The notes below the pieces were generated by a model. It ran no database searches and was not told the DNA's origin. It worked only from the letters and a program-made list of their open reading frames with translations. Positions 1 through 7,276 of a stretch of 64,000 nucleotides of DNA are shown here, piece by piece. Within the stretch, counting starts at the first letter, position 1. Every line of letters starts with the position of its first letter. Source of the DNA: Magnetospirillum moscoviense (GTDB lineage: Bacteria > Pseudomonadota > Alphaproteobacteria > Rhodospirillales > Magnetospirillaceae). Position numbers and translations under genes: made by a program. The stretch is from assembly GCF_001650635.1 (NCBI RefSeq), contig NZ_LWQU01000141.1:99407-163406 (forward strand). The letters run 5' to 3'.

Positions 1-1
1 A

Positions 2-547
2 ATCGGCCACCGTCTGAAGATCGAAGAGGAATTGCGGGTGTGGGCGACCACCGATTCCTTGACCGGAATCGCCAATCGCCGCCATTTCCTGGATATTGCC
101 GATCGCGAGATCCAGCGAACCCGGCGCTATGGGCGGCCCTTGTCGGTGCTGATCATGGATGCCGACCACTTCAAGTCCATCAATGATCGCTACGGTCACG
201 CCGTCGGTGACGAGGCCCTGAAGGCCATCGCCCGGGTGGCGGCGACCTGCCTGCGCGACGCCGACCTGCTGGGGCGCCTGGGCGGCGAGGAATTCGGCGT
301 GCTGCTGCCCGAGACCGACCCTGTGGGGGCGCGCGAATTGGCGGAGCGCCTGCGCGCGGCCGTCGCCGAAATCGACCTGACGGTCCCAGGCGGCTCGGTC
401 CGGCCGACCATCAGTATTGGCGGCGCCGACCTGTCGGCCGAGGGCGAGGGGATCGATTCCGTGCTGGCCCGCGCCGACCAAGCCCTCTACCGCGCCAAGG
501 AGCGCGGGCGCAATTGCGTCGAGCTGGTGGCCCCCGCCGCTGTTTGA
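2..547 (+). CDS. Diguanylate cyclase (GGDEF domain), 3' part
   Basis: The frame stays open to the left window edge, so the sensory N-terminus is missing. The visible 181 residues begin with a charged helical linker. They then show the domain-opening signature DSLTGIANRRHF, the nucleotide-binding stretch DADHFKSINDRYGH and an intact GGEEF active-site motif. An RxxD inhibitory site (RDAD) lies exactly five residues before GGEEF. From family knowledge it should make cyclic di-GMP from two GTP and be product-inhibited. The sensor input is unknown. It ends 88 bases before a small membrane-protein gene. Confidence 0.93.
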   Translation: MGHRLKIEEELRVWATTDSLTGIANRRHFLDIADREIQRTRRYGRPLSVLIMDADHFKSINDRYGHAVGDEALKAIARVAATCLRDADLLGRLGGEEFGVLLPETDPVGARELAERLRAAVAEIDLTVPGGSVRPTISIGGADLSAEGEGIDSVLARADQALYRAKERGRNCVELVAPAAV

Positions 548-635
548 TCCAGCTTCTGATCTATGTCAAGGCAAGCGCTTGCCGATCAGCTTATGGTGGC
601 GGTCCGTACAAAGTACCTTCGAGGGGGAGGAACGT

Positions 636-740
636 ATGGTTCTCGATACTGAAGCTTACATCGCTCTGGGATTCCTGGTTGCCACGATCGTGGTGACGGC
701 CGGCCTGCTGGTGTTCGTGGTTGGCCGCATGAACCGCTGA
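636..740 (+). CDS. 34-residue single-helix membrane microprotein
   Basis: A short frame starting at ATG 636 behind a strong purine-rich ribosome site (GGGGGAGG, 623-630). The peptide has a short acidic N-terminus (MVLDTEAY), one hydrophobic helix of about 20 residues and a basic end (GRMNR). This fits a single-pass inner-membrane protein with its tail in the cytoplasm. I do not recognise a family. A perfect hairpin follows 36 bases downstream. The good ribosome site, correct membrane topology and own terminator-like hairpin support a real gene; no function can be assigned. Confidence 0.6.
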   Translation: MVLDTEAYIALGFLVATIVVTAGLLVFVVGRMNR

Positions 741-776
741 TCGGCGCCGCGCCAATAGATTTGCTCTCGTTTGCCG

Positions 777-797
777 CCGCCAGGGTACCCCTGGCGG
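777..797. terminator. Perfect 9-bp hairpin after the microprotein gene
   Basis: CCGCCAGGG (777-785) pairs with CCCTGGCGG (789-797) over a 3-base loop. There is no T tract, so this is a terminator-like hairpin and not a classic intrinsic terminator. It lies between the plus-strand microprotein and the minus-strand ribbon-helix-helix gene and could serve both. Confidence 0.45.
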
Positions 798-873
798 TTG
801 GCCGGGTGTCGAGCTTCCATTGTGAAGCCCGGCGCTTTGGTGTGTCTGGAGTTCCGGACACGGTGTTCGACGG

Positions 874-1089
874 CTAATCCTTCCCGGCTTCGTTCCGCAG
901 ATGCTCGAGGACGAAGACCCGAAGCGCCGACGACAGGTTGCCGGCCCGGTCGCTGTCGATTTCCGCCGCCATCTGGTTGATCGACTGACCGCGAAGGGCG
1001 GCGATCCGCTTCAGTTCAACCCAGAACTCCTCCTCCAGCGTGACGCTGGTCGAATGGCCGGCGACGACCAGCGATCGCTTCTTCAGCAT
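874..1089 (-). CDS. Ribbon-helix-helix domain DNA-binding protein
   Basis: 71 residues. The core (HSTSVTLEEEFWVELKRIA, then ALRGQSINQMAAEID) fits the short strand plus two helices of the ribbon-helix-helix fold. It matches the alphaproteobacterial RHH_4 type, in which 'SVTLEEEFW..L' forms the DNA-contacting strand. Such proteins bind operator repeats as dimers of dimers. An 8-bp inverted repeat lies just upstream of its start (1115-1143), so autoregulation is plausible. The C-terminal tail (LSSALRVFVLEHL) is a further helix. Its regulatory target is not visible. Confidence 0.8.
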   Translation of the reverse strand: MLKKRSLVVAGHSTSVTLEEEFWVELKRIAALRGQSINQMAAEIDSDRAGNLSSALRVFVLEHLRNEAGKD

Positions 1090-1114
1090 GAGCAGGGGAA
1101 CTCCCTTGTTTTCA

Positions 1115-1143
1115 AACGGTTATTTCACCGAACGGTAACCGTT
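1115..1143. promoter_or_regulatory. Inverted repeat upstream of the RHH regulator gene
   Basis: AACGGTTA (1115-1122) and TAACCGTT (1136-1143) are exact inverse complements separated by 13 bases. A third related half, AACGGTAA, begins at 1131. The site is 26 bases upstream of the minus-strand regulator start, a typical operator position. Binding by the RHH protein is inference. Confidence 0.5.
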
Positions 1144-1283
1144 GCGGGCTTGCGAGTCCAGGCCGGGCCAGCCATACATCCAAGGTGACTAAGCGTTCTA
1201 CCTGATTGCCGTCAGGGACGAAAATTCTTAAACTCGCCTGCGGTTGGGGTGGGCGAAAAAGTGCTCTCGCAGGGGAGGATCTC

Positions 1284-1715
1284 ATGTCGTTCGCAGCCAT
1301 TCCCGTCCGCCTTTCCCTCGAGGAAAGCAGCGCCGTCGCCCTGCTGGAAGCCGCCGAGGAATTGTCCACCGCACACGATGCGGAACGCTTTGTCGCCGCC
1401 TTGGACACCAATCATCGGGTGTGGATGGCGCTGTCGGATGTCGCCCGGCGGTCGGCCTGGAAGGTGTTCGAACGCAGGCTGGCCGATTTCGTGATGACCA
1501 CCACCTGCAAGGCCGGCAAGGGCGTGCGCGACGACGACGTGGAAACGCTGATCGGGATCAACCGTGACCTTTCGTCGCGCTTGGCCAACGGGCGTGATCT
1601 CGGTGCGATCCGGCTCCGCGCCCATTTGGCCTGGCAAGAGGGCGGCAAGGGTCGCGGATTGTCGCTGGATCGCTGGCTGATCGCCGAGATGGAACGCAAG
1701 GCGCAGGCGCACTAA
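1284..1715 (+). CDS. FlaF-like protein with DUF2934-like C-terminus
   Basis: 143 residues from ATG 1284, chosen because AGGGGAGGA lies 4-12 bases upstream. Residues about 15-105 follow the FlaF pattern: a small-residue helix (ALLEAAEEL), then AALDTNHRVWMAL, a long amphipathic helix ending LADFVM, and VETLIGINRDLSSRLA. FlaF regulates flagellin production and secretion in alphaproteobacteria. The last 35 residues (RLRAHLAWQEGGKGRGLSLD, then RWLIAEME) resemble the small DUF2934 domain. No flagellin genes are in the window, so a flagellar role is inferred from the pattern only. Confidence 0.55.
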   Translation: MSFAAIPVRLSLEESSAVALLEAAEELSTAHDAERFVAALDTNHRVWMALSDVARRSAWKVFERRLADFVMTTTCKAGKGVRDDDVETLIGINRDLSSRLANGRDLGAIRLRAHLAWQEGGKGRGLSLDRWLIAEMERKAQAH

Positions 1716-1790
1716 TGCCGGTGGCCCTGCTTAATCGCCGCTCGGGCTTGTCGCGGATTTTGTACTGATCCGGTCAGCTCGAAATCCGCC

Positions 1791-2024
1791 TTAGACGTCG
1801 CGCTCGGGATCGATGTCGTGGGCGCGCTTGCCGTATTTGTCGGTGAAGGACGCCCCGGTGGCGATCTCGACATGGTCTCGGTGATATTTCGACACCTGAT
1901 GCAGCATGCGATGTTGCGCCTCGAACAGGTGTTTCCACATCTCCAGGCTTTGACGGGAGGCCGTGGTCCACGCCTGGAACCATGCCGCCTGGAACGCGTT
2001 CAAGTCCTTCATTGGATCTGGCAT
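1791..2024 (-). CDS. Small phasin-like helical protein
   Basis: 77 residues with a strong ribosome site (GGGAGG, six bases before ATG 2024). The sequence is helical and rich in aromatic, Gln and His residues (LNAFQAAWFQAWTTASRQSL, HLFEAQHRMLHQVSKY). This is the amphipathic pattern of phasin-like proteins that coat polyhydroxyalkanoate granules. It is shorter than a typical phasin (100-180 residues), and no other granule gene is near. Treat the family call as weak; the gene itself looks real. Confidence 0.5.
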   Translation of the reverse strand: MPDPMKDLNAFQAAWFQAWTTASRQSLEMWKHLFEAQHRMLHQVSKYHRDHVEIATGASFTDKYGKRAHDIDPERDV

Positions 2025-2087
2025 GGCTTTCCTCCCGCTATATTGGGTCGGACCATTGTATCAGAGGATACCGGCCCCGACCAGCCC

Positions 2088-2106
2088 GCCCCCCTAGGCC
2101 GGGGGC
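2088..2106. terminator. GC hairpin at the end of the partner-switching operon
   Basis: GCCCCC (2088-2093) pairs with GGGGGC (2101-2106) across the TAG stop of the STAS gene. It has no U tract, and its position at the end of the six-gene operon is the main argument. Confidence 0.3.
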
Positions 2107-2432
2107 ATGGCGGCGACGGCGGTCGCGCGGTCGGGATGAATCTGCAAGATCTTGGCGAAGCCCGAGACATCGAAGATTTCGCGGATATGCGGCTTCATCG
2201 AGCACAGGGCGAACTTGCGCGGTGCGCGGGTCATCTTGGCGCCCACCAGCACGACGCGCAGGCCGGCGCTGGAAATGTAATCCATTTCGGCGAAATCGAT
2301 CAGGATGCGCGGTGCGCCGGAATTGACCACCGCCACCACCTTGGCTTCGAAGGCCTTGGCCGTGGCGCTGTCGACACGGGCGATGGGAACCAGCACCGTC
2401 AGGCCTTCGCTCACTTCTTCCCTGATTTCCAT
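2094..2432 (-). CDS. STAS-domain anti-sigma factor antagonist
   Basis: 112 residues, a single STAS domain. The signature DYISSAGLRVVL places the phospho-acceptor serine at about residue 55. It starts 4 bases after the stop of the PP2C-HATPase gene, with the ribosome site AGGAG inside that gene's end, so the two are translated together. In partner switching, the HATPase phosphorylates this serine and the PP2C domain removes the phosphate. The unphosphorylated STAS protein then captures its target. The target (sigma factor, cyclase or other) is not identifiable here, although a diguanylate cyclase lies 1.5 kb away. Confidence 0.9.
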   Translation of the reverse strand: MEIREEVSEGLTVLVPIARVDSATAKAFEAKVVAVVNSGAPRILIDFAEMDYISSAGLRVVLVGAKMTRAPRKFALCSMKPHIREIFDVSGFAKILQIHPDRATAVAAMPPA

Positions 2433-2436
2433 AATC

Positions 2437-5364
2437 TCAACTCTCCTGTTCCGCGGTACCCTTCCACAGGGTCACGACGTTGCGCCCGTCTTCGCGGCGA
2501 TACTCGGTTTTATCCATAAACTCCTTCACCAGGAAGACCCCCAGCCCGCCGATCGGGCGGTCGTCCACCTCCAGGGCCAGGTCCGGCTCGGGGGCTTCGG
2601 TGAAGGGATTGTATTCAGCCCCGTCATCGATGATTTCGGTCATCAGCGTCCCGTTGACTAGCACGAACCGGACATGAATGTCGTGATGCTGATCATCTGA
2701 ATACCCATAGGATATGATATTGGTGATCAGTTCATCCAGGCAAAGATTCAGGTTGAAGGCGATCCGTTCGGGCATCCCGTGCCGCTCGACGAAGGAATCG
2801 ACCAGCCCGGCCAGGCGTTCCAACTCGGCCAGATCGTTGCTGATGGCCACCTTCAAGACATTGTGATCGTGGTGTTGCAGGGGCGTCGCGGCAACAGGTG
2901 CCGGGGCCGGGGCCGGGGCCGGGGCGGGCGGCGGCGGCGCGGCCGCGACGATCTTCGGCTTGTTGATGATGCGGATGGCCGGCTTGGCCGCGGGTTGGGG
3001 CGCCGGCTCGGGCTTCTTGATGGCGACCGTTACCGGGGGTTTGGGTTTGGCCACGATCGTCGGCCGGATCACCTTCACCGCCGGGGCGGCTGCGGCGGCC
3101 GGCTGCGAAGCCGGGGGCGGGGCCGGAGTGGGCGCGGGGGGCGGCGCGACGGGCGGCGGGGCGGCATCCATATTCATGACCTCGACCGACGGGGTGGCCT
3201 TGAATCCTGTCAGCATCAACCGGCGATCCGGTTCATCGAACGCTTCCAGGTCGGTGCTGACCCGATCGAAGCTCAAGGACAGCATGGTGATATCGTCGAA
3301 TTGCGGCGCTTCGCCGACGAAGGCTTCGACCGCGCGGTGCACCTCGGCGATGATGTCCTGCGGGGCATATCCCCCCAGGGTTCCCAGCTTCTCGATCAGG
3401 CGAGGTTCGTCGTAAAGGGCCGAGACGACGTCCTGGGCTTCGGTGACGCCATCGGTATAAAGCAAGATGGTGTCGCCGGGGTTCAATTGGAAGGTACCGG
3501 TTTCGTAATCCAGCCCTTCCATCACGCCCAAGGCGACGCCCGAGACATCGCGGATGGCATCGACCTCGCCGCTGGTGCGCAGGATCAAGGACGGCGGATG
3601 GCCGGCATTGCAATAGGCCACCTGGCCGTCACGGGTGTCGAGCACCGCATAGAAGCAGGTGGCGAACAAGGTGTGCGGGTTGTCGGCCGACAACATGGTG
3701 TTGACGAAGGCCAGGCACTCGCCGGGGCTGGACGACAACGGCGCCACCGCCTTGATCAGCGAGCGCGCGATCGAGATGAACATCGCCGCCGGGACGCCTT
3801 TGCCCGAGGCGTCGCCGATGACGAAGCCCAAATGATAGCGGTCGATCAGGAAGAAATCGTAGAAGTCGCCGCCGACCTCCTTGGCCGGGACCATGCCGGC
3901 ATGAATGCGGAACTCGTCGCGGTCGGGGAAGGGCGGGAACACCTGGGGCAGCGACGACAATTGCAGTTCGCGGGCGAAATCCAGTTCCTGGCGCAGCGCG
4001 TCCAACTGTTCGCGGGTCCGCAAGGCTTCGCGCAGCACTTCGGCCTCGCGGGTCCGTTGGGTGATCAGTTCTTGCAACGACAAATGCTGTTCGCGGATGC
4101 GGTCCGACATGGTCTGGAAGGCCACGCCCAGCACTTCCAGTTCGCCCTTGCCGGAATCGGTGTCGCCGGATTCTTCGGGGCCGCGCTCGGCCATGGCCTC
4201 GATCTGCTTGAGGTCGGCCAGCACGGCGGCGCGGGCCTCTTCCTCCAGCATTTCGCTCATCTTCAGCATCTGCAGGCGGATATACAGTTCCTGGCGGCGG
4301 CGCTGACGTTCGCGGCGCTGCTGCATCAGTTCCAGCTTGACGACATTGTCGCGGAACACGCCGACGGTGCCGGCGATGCGGCCGATCTCGTCCTGGTCGT
4401 TCTTGACCTCAAGCGTGACCGAGGTGTCGCCGCGCGACAGCGCGTTCAGCACGGCGATGGCCTCGTCCAGCGGGTGGAAGGAACGGCGCAGATAGACGGT
4501 GAACAGCGCCAGCAGCACCACCAGGAAGCCGCCGACCGAGCCGATGGCGATCTGGCGGATCTGGCGCTGGCGGGTTTGGGTGGCGGTGACGTCGCGGGCG
4601 GTGACCAGGGCGCCGATCACCCGGGATGCGCCGTCATAGACCGGCAATACGGCGACCGAATAGAAGATTTCGCCCTGCTGCCAGGTTTCCAGCCGTGATT
4701 TACGGACGGAAATCTTGCCTTCGAAGATTTTCCAGATGGAATCGTCGGTCCCCAGTGACAATTGGCCGATACGGTCGACCAGGAAGATTTCAGAGCCGGT
4801 CGAAATCTTGAATTCGGCCAGGGGCGGTTGCATGTCGGCGGCCAGCACGGCGACGCCGATCACCTCGCCCTTGTGCTCGATCGGGAAGGCCAGGGTGGCT
4901 GTGAAGGTGCGCGACGCGTCTTGCAGCACACCGCGCACCGATTTGTTGGAATCGACGATGGTCCGGACGGTGCCGGCATCGACCGTCGGCGGTTCCAGCA
5001 GCGAACCGCGCGAATTGTACAAAAGCTCGCCGTCGCGGTTCATCACTTCGAAGCGGCTGACCTGGCCGCGGGCCCGCATGCCGTCGGCGATCGGCACCGC
5101 CAGGGCCAGGATTTGCGTGGGGTCGCGCTTTTCCACCGCCTGGACCAGGGATTCGTCGGTGGCGACGGCGCGGGCATCGGTTTCCAGCCGCTGCACGGTG
5201 TTTTCCACCAGCTTGCGCCAGAAGATGTCCTGTCCGTTCAGCGTCGCCTGGGCATAGCGTTCGTCGGCCAGTTCCTCGCTCTTGATGGCGGCGAAGGTCA
5301 GGCCGGCCACCAGCAGCGAAAAGCTGACCGTGACGATCAGGGTTACGCGTGTCCGCAGCAGCAT
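2437..5364 (-). CDS. Cache-HAMP-PP2C phosphatase fused to HATPase kinase
   Basis: 975 residues. Order: membrane helix (about 7-27), periplasmic Cache-like region (about 35-265), second helix (275-295), HAMP (to about 350), and coiled coil (350-465). A SpoIIE/RsbU PP2C phosphatase follows (about 470-695; VGGDFYDFF, GDASGKGVPAAMF, LLYTDGVTEA). Next is a Pro/Ala-rich linker of about 100 residues. The C-terminus is a HATPase_c anti-sigma-type kinase (about 830-975; N box LCLDELITNIISYGY, G box GGLGVFLVKEFMD). Having phosphatase and kinase in one chain, next to a STAS gene, matches the bifunctional HsbR-type switch of Pseudomonas, here with an extracellular sensor in place of a receiver domain. 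Its start overlaps the preceding gene by 22 bases. Confidence 0.93.
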   Translation of the reverse strand: MLLRTRVTLIVTVSFSLLVAGLTFAAIKSEELADERYAQATLNGQDIFWRKLVENTVQRLETDARAVATDESLVQAVEKRDPTQILALAVPIADGMRARGQVSRFEVMNRDGELLYNSRGSLLEPPTVDAGTVRTIVDSNKSVRGVLQDASRTFTATLAFPIEHKGEVIGVAVLAADMQPPLAEFKISTGSEIFLVDRIGQLSLGTDDSIWKIFEGKISVRKSRLETWQQGEIFYSVAVLPVYDGASRVIGALVTARDVTATQTRQRQIRQIAIGSVGGFLVVLLALFTVYLRRSFHPLDEAIAVLNALSRGDTSVTLEVKNDQDEIGRIAGTVGVFRDNVVKLELMQQRRERQRRRQELYIRLQMLKMSEMLEEEARAAVLADLKQIEAMAERGPEESGDTDSGKGELEVLGVAFQTMSDRIREQHLSLQELITQRTREAEVLREALRTREQLDALRQELDFARELQLSSLPQVFPPFPDRDEFRIHAGMVPAKEVGGDFYDFFLIDRYHLGFVIGDASGKGVPAAMFISIARSLIKAVAPLSSSPGECLAFVNTMLSADNPHTLFATCFYAVLDTRDGQVAYCNAGHPPSLILRTSGEVDAIRDVSGVALGVMEGLDYETGTFQLNPGDTILLYTDGVTEAQDVVSALYDEPRLIEKLGTLGGYAPQDIIAEVHRAVEAFVGEAPQFDDITMLSLSFDRVSTDLEAFDEPDRRLMLTGFKATPSVEVMNMDAAPPPVAPPPAPTPAPPPASQPAAAAAPAVKVIRPTIVAKPKPPVTVAIKKPEPAPQPAAKPAIRIINKPKIVAAAPPPPAPAPAPAPAPVAATPLQHHDHNVLKVAISNDLAELERLAGLVDSFVERHGMPERIAFNLNLCLDELITNIISYGYSDDQHHDIHVRFVLVNGTLMTEIIDDGAEYNPFTEAPEPDLALEVDDRPIGGLGVFLVKEFMDKTEYRREDGRNVVTLWKGTAEQES

Positions 5365-6248
5365 GACGCCCCCACTCCTTTGGCCGCGGTATGGGCGAGA
5401 TGGTCGATGCGGGCGTGCAGCGCCTCGGGGACGAAGCTGCGCAGCTCCTCTAGGTAGTCCGCAGGATCGTAGATACGAAAGCCCTTGGCGGCGAAGTCCT
5501 TGAACGAGTCGGCGCCCGGCAGCGACCCATAGACCCGCTGGCTGCGATCCTGCTCGGTCAGGGCCGGCTGGCGCCCCTCACGCAGGCCATCCAGCACCTG
5601 GAAGAACAGCTCGAGGCCGGGTCGGTAGGTCTGGGTCACATGCCACAACAACGAACGCGCCGGATTGATGTCGATCCAGCCGATGCCGGCGATCGGGCCG
5701 GTGTCGATGCCGCGATCGACCTGGTGCAAGGTGCAGCCGATGCGCTTGCCCCCTTCCAACATGCAGCGGAACGGCGCGAACAGTCCGGCATAGCGCGGAA
5801 GCGCGCCGGGGTGGACGTTATAGGTGCCGAGCGGTGGGATTTCGAAGATGTTCGGCTTGAAGATCAACGAGAACCGCGCCGACAAGATGATGTCGGGGGC
5901 GAAGGCGCGCACCAGCGACTCGCCGTCCTCGCCGTTGATATCGGCGACCACCTGGATCGGGATTCCGTAGCGCCGGGCCAGTCCGTCGAAGGTGGCGTGG
6001 TGGCACGTATCGTCACCGGTGGCGTCGATCAGCGGGAAGATGGTGTCGATCGGCAGGTCGCGTTCGAGGAACTTGATCTCGGCCAGCTCGGGAACGGCGT
6101 TCTCGACCGGGCGGGTCTTGTCGGACAGCAGCACCATCACCTGGTCGCCGACCAGATGCGACAGGACCTGGTTCAGCACCATGGCCCCGGCCAAGTCGCG
6201 TTTGGTGCACACCAGGATGCGCAATGCCTTCTTGGGCGGCGCGGTCAT
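5343..6248 (-). CDS. Formyltransferase-family enzyme
   Basis: 301 residues from ATG 6248, which overlaps the preceding stop as ATGA. The middle holds the formyl-transferase N-terminal fold with NVHPGALPRYAG and, further on, VDRGIDTGP. These provide the Asn-His-Asp catalytic set seen in methionyl-tRNA and sugar formyltransferases. The C-terminal Fmt domain is absent, so it is not the housekeeping Fmt; a small-molecule or sugar acceptor is likelier. The extreme C-terminus is unusual: GVGASCCCGHA, with three consecutive cysteines. It sits inside a sensory operon, so it could process the sensed ligand or modify an operon protein. Confidence 0.72.
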   Translation of the reverse strand: MTAPPKKALRILVCTKRDLAGAMVLNQVLSHLVGDQVMVLLSDKTRPVENAVPELAEIKFLERDLPIDTIFPLIDATGDDTCHHATFDGLARRYGIPIQVVADINGEDGESLVRAFAPDIILSARFSLIFKPNIFEIPPLGTYNVHPGALPRYAGLFAPFRCMLEGGKRIGCTLHQVDRGIDTGPIAGIGWIDINPARSLLWHVTQTYRPGLELFFQVLDGLREGRQPALTEQDRSQRVYGSLPGADSFKDFAAKGFRIYDPADYLEELRSFVPEALHARIDHLAHTAAKGVGASCCCGHA

Positions 6249-7276
6249 GGCTTGCCCCCCGGCCCGTCGATCACCTCGGCCAGGCTCAGCAGGTTCATCG
6301 GCGGATAGACCCCCAGCGCCCGCACCACCGGCATGTTCAAGATGATCGACAGCCGCTTGGGCGCGTCGATGGCGATGTCCTGGGGCGGCTTGTTGTGAAC
6401 CAGGATCTGCTCGGCCTTGTAGGCGGTCAGCTGGCCGACGGTGTAATAGCGATAGACCCCGCCGATCAGCGCCTTCGAGGTCACCACCGGATTCTCGGCC
6501 GCCGCGAAGGTCGGCAATTGCTGGTCCAGCGCCGCCTGGGTCAGGATGTCGCGGTTGACGTTCAAGAAGGTGTCCGGCGGGATGTACAGGAACCCCACGC
6601 CGGATTCCTTCAGGCTGGCGACCTTGCCGGGGATGCTGGCCGCCACCGGCTTGCCCTCGACCACATCGACCGGGGCGACGATGACCTCGAAATCCTGGGC
6701 GGTGCCCAGCTCGCGCAATTCGTCGATCGCCACCAGCGAGTTGCGCTCCAGCGGGTTGTAGACCATGCCCAGGCGCTTGACCGGCAGGTACGACCTGAGC
6801 AGGTTCACCTGGGTTTCCATCGGCACCAGGTACGAGGTGCCGGTGATGTTGCGGCCCGACGAAAGCAGGTTGGGCACCACCTTGGCGCCGACCGGCTGCG
6901 AGACGATGGCGAACACCGCCGGGATGTCGGTGATGTGCTTGGCCGGATCGACCTTGTCGAAGGTCCCCAGCATCTCCTGGGTGACGGTGGTGCCCCAGGT
7001 GAACACCAGGTCGACCTTCATCTCCTTTGCCTCGGCGACGAAGCCGGGCAACTTGCTCTTGTCCTGGGCGCAGTCGCGGATGATCAGCTCGACCGGGATG
7101 CCCTGGTTGGTGAAATAGTCCTTGAAGCCTTGCGCGGCCTCTTCCCAGCCACGGAACAGCGCCATGTAGATGCGGTAGGGCCGGGGCGGCTTGGCCGGCT
7201 GCGCGGCCAGCCCCGAAGGCCAGGCCGCCACGGCCCCCAATCCCCCCAGTCCGGCCAGAAAATCGCGGCGGATCAT
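6245..7276 (-). CDS. ABC-type substrate-binding protein (PF04392-like), Tat-exported
   Basis: 343 residues. The N-terminus MIRRDFLAG followed by a Gly/Ala-rich helix and AAQPAKP is a twin-arginine signal peptide (RRDFL). The mature part has the two-lobed periplasmic fold of the ABC_sub_bind family (VDLVFTWGTTVTQEMLG, GRNITGTSYLVP, KRLGMVYNPLERNS, GVGFLYIPPDTFL). No permease or ATPase accompanies it. The gene overlaps its neighbours by 4 bases on both sides (7273-7276 and 6245-6248). In this setting it more likely presents a periplasmic ligand to the operon's membrane sensors than feeds a transporter. The ligand is unknown. Confidence 0.87.
   Translation of the reverse strand: MIRRDFLAGLGGLGAVAAWPSGLAAQPAKPPRPYRIYMALFRGWEEAAQGFKDYFTNQGIPVELIIRDCAQDKSKLPGFVAEAKEMKVDLVFTWGTTVTQEMLGTFDKVDPAKHITDIPAVFAIVSQPVGAKVVPNLLSSGRNITGTSYLVPMETQVNLLRSYLPVKRLGMVYNPLERNSLVAIDELRELGTAQDFEVIVAPVDVVEGKPVAASIPGKVASLKESGVGFLYIPPDTFLNVNRDILTQAALDQQLPTFAAAENPVVTSKALIGGVYRYYTVGQLTAYKAEQILVHNKPPQDIAIDAPKRLSIILNMPVVRALGVYPPMNLLSLAEVIDGPGGKP

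Noticed and set aside
2880..3180. Repeat-like CCGGGGCC tracts suggesting a satellite
   Set aside because: They encode the Pro/Ala linker of the PP2C-HATPase protein; a coding explanation suffices.
2779..4698. Long open frame on the plus strand opposite the PP2C-HATPase gene
   Set aside because: High GC content keeps antisense frames open; composition is Arg/Gly/His-rich with no domain, and the minus strand has clear domains.
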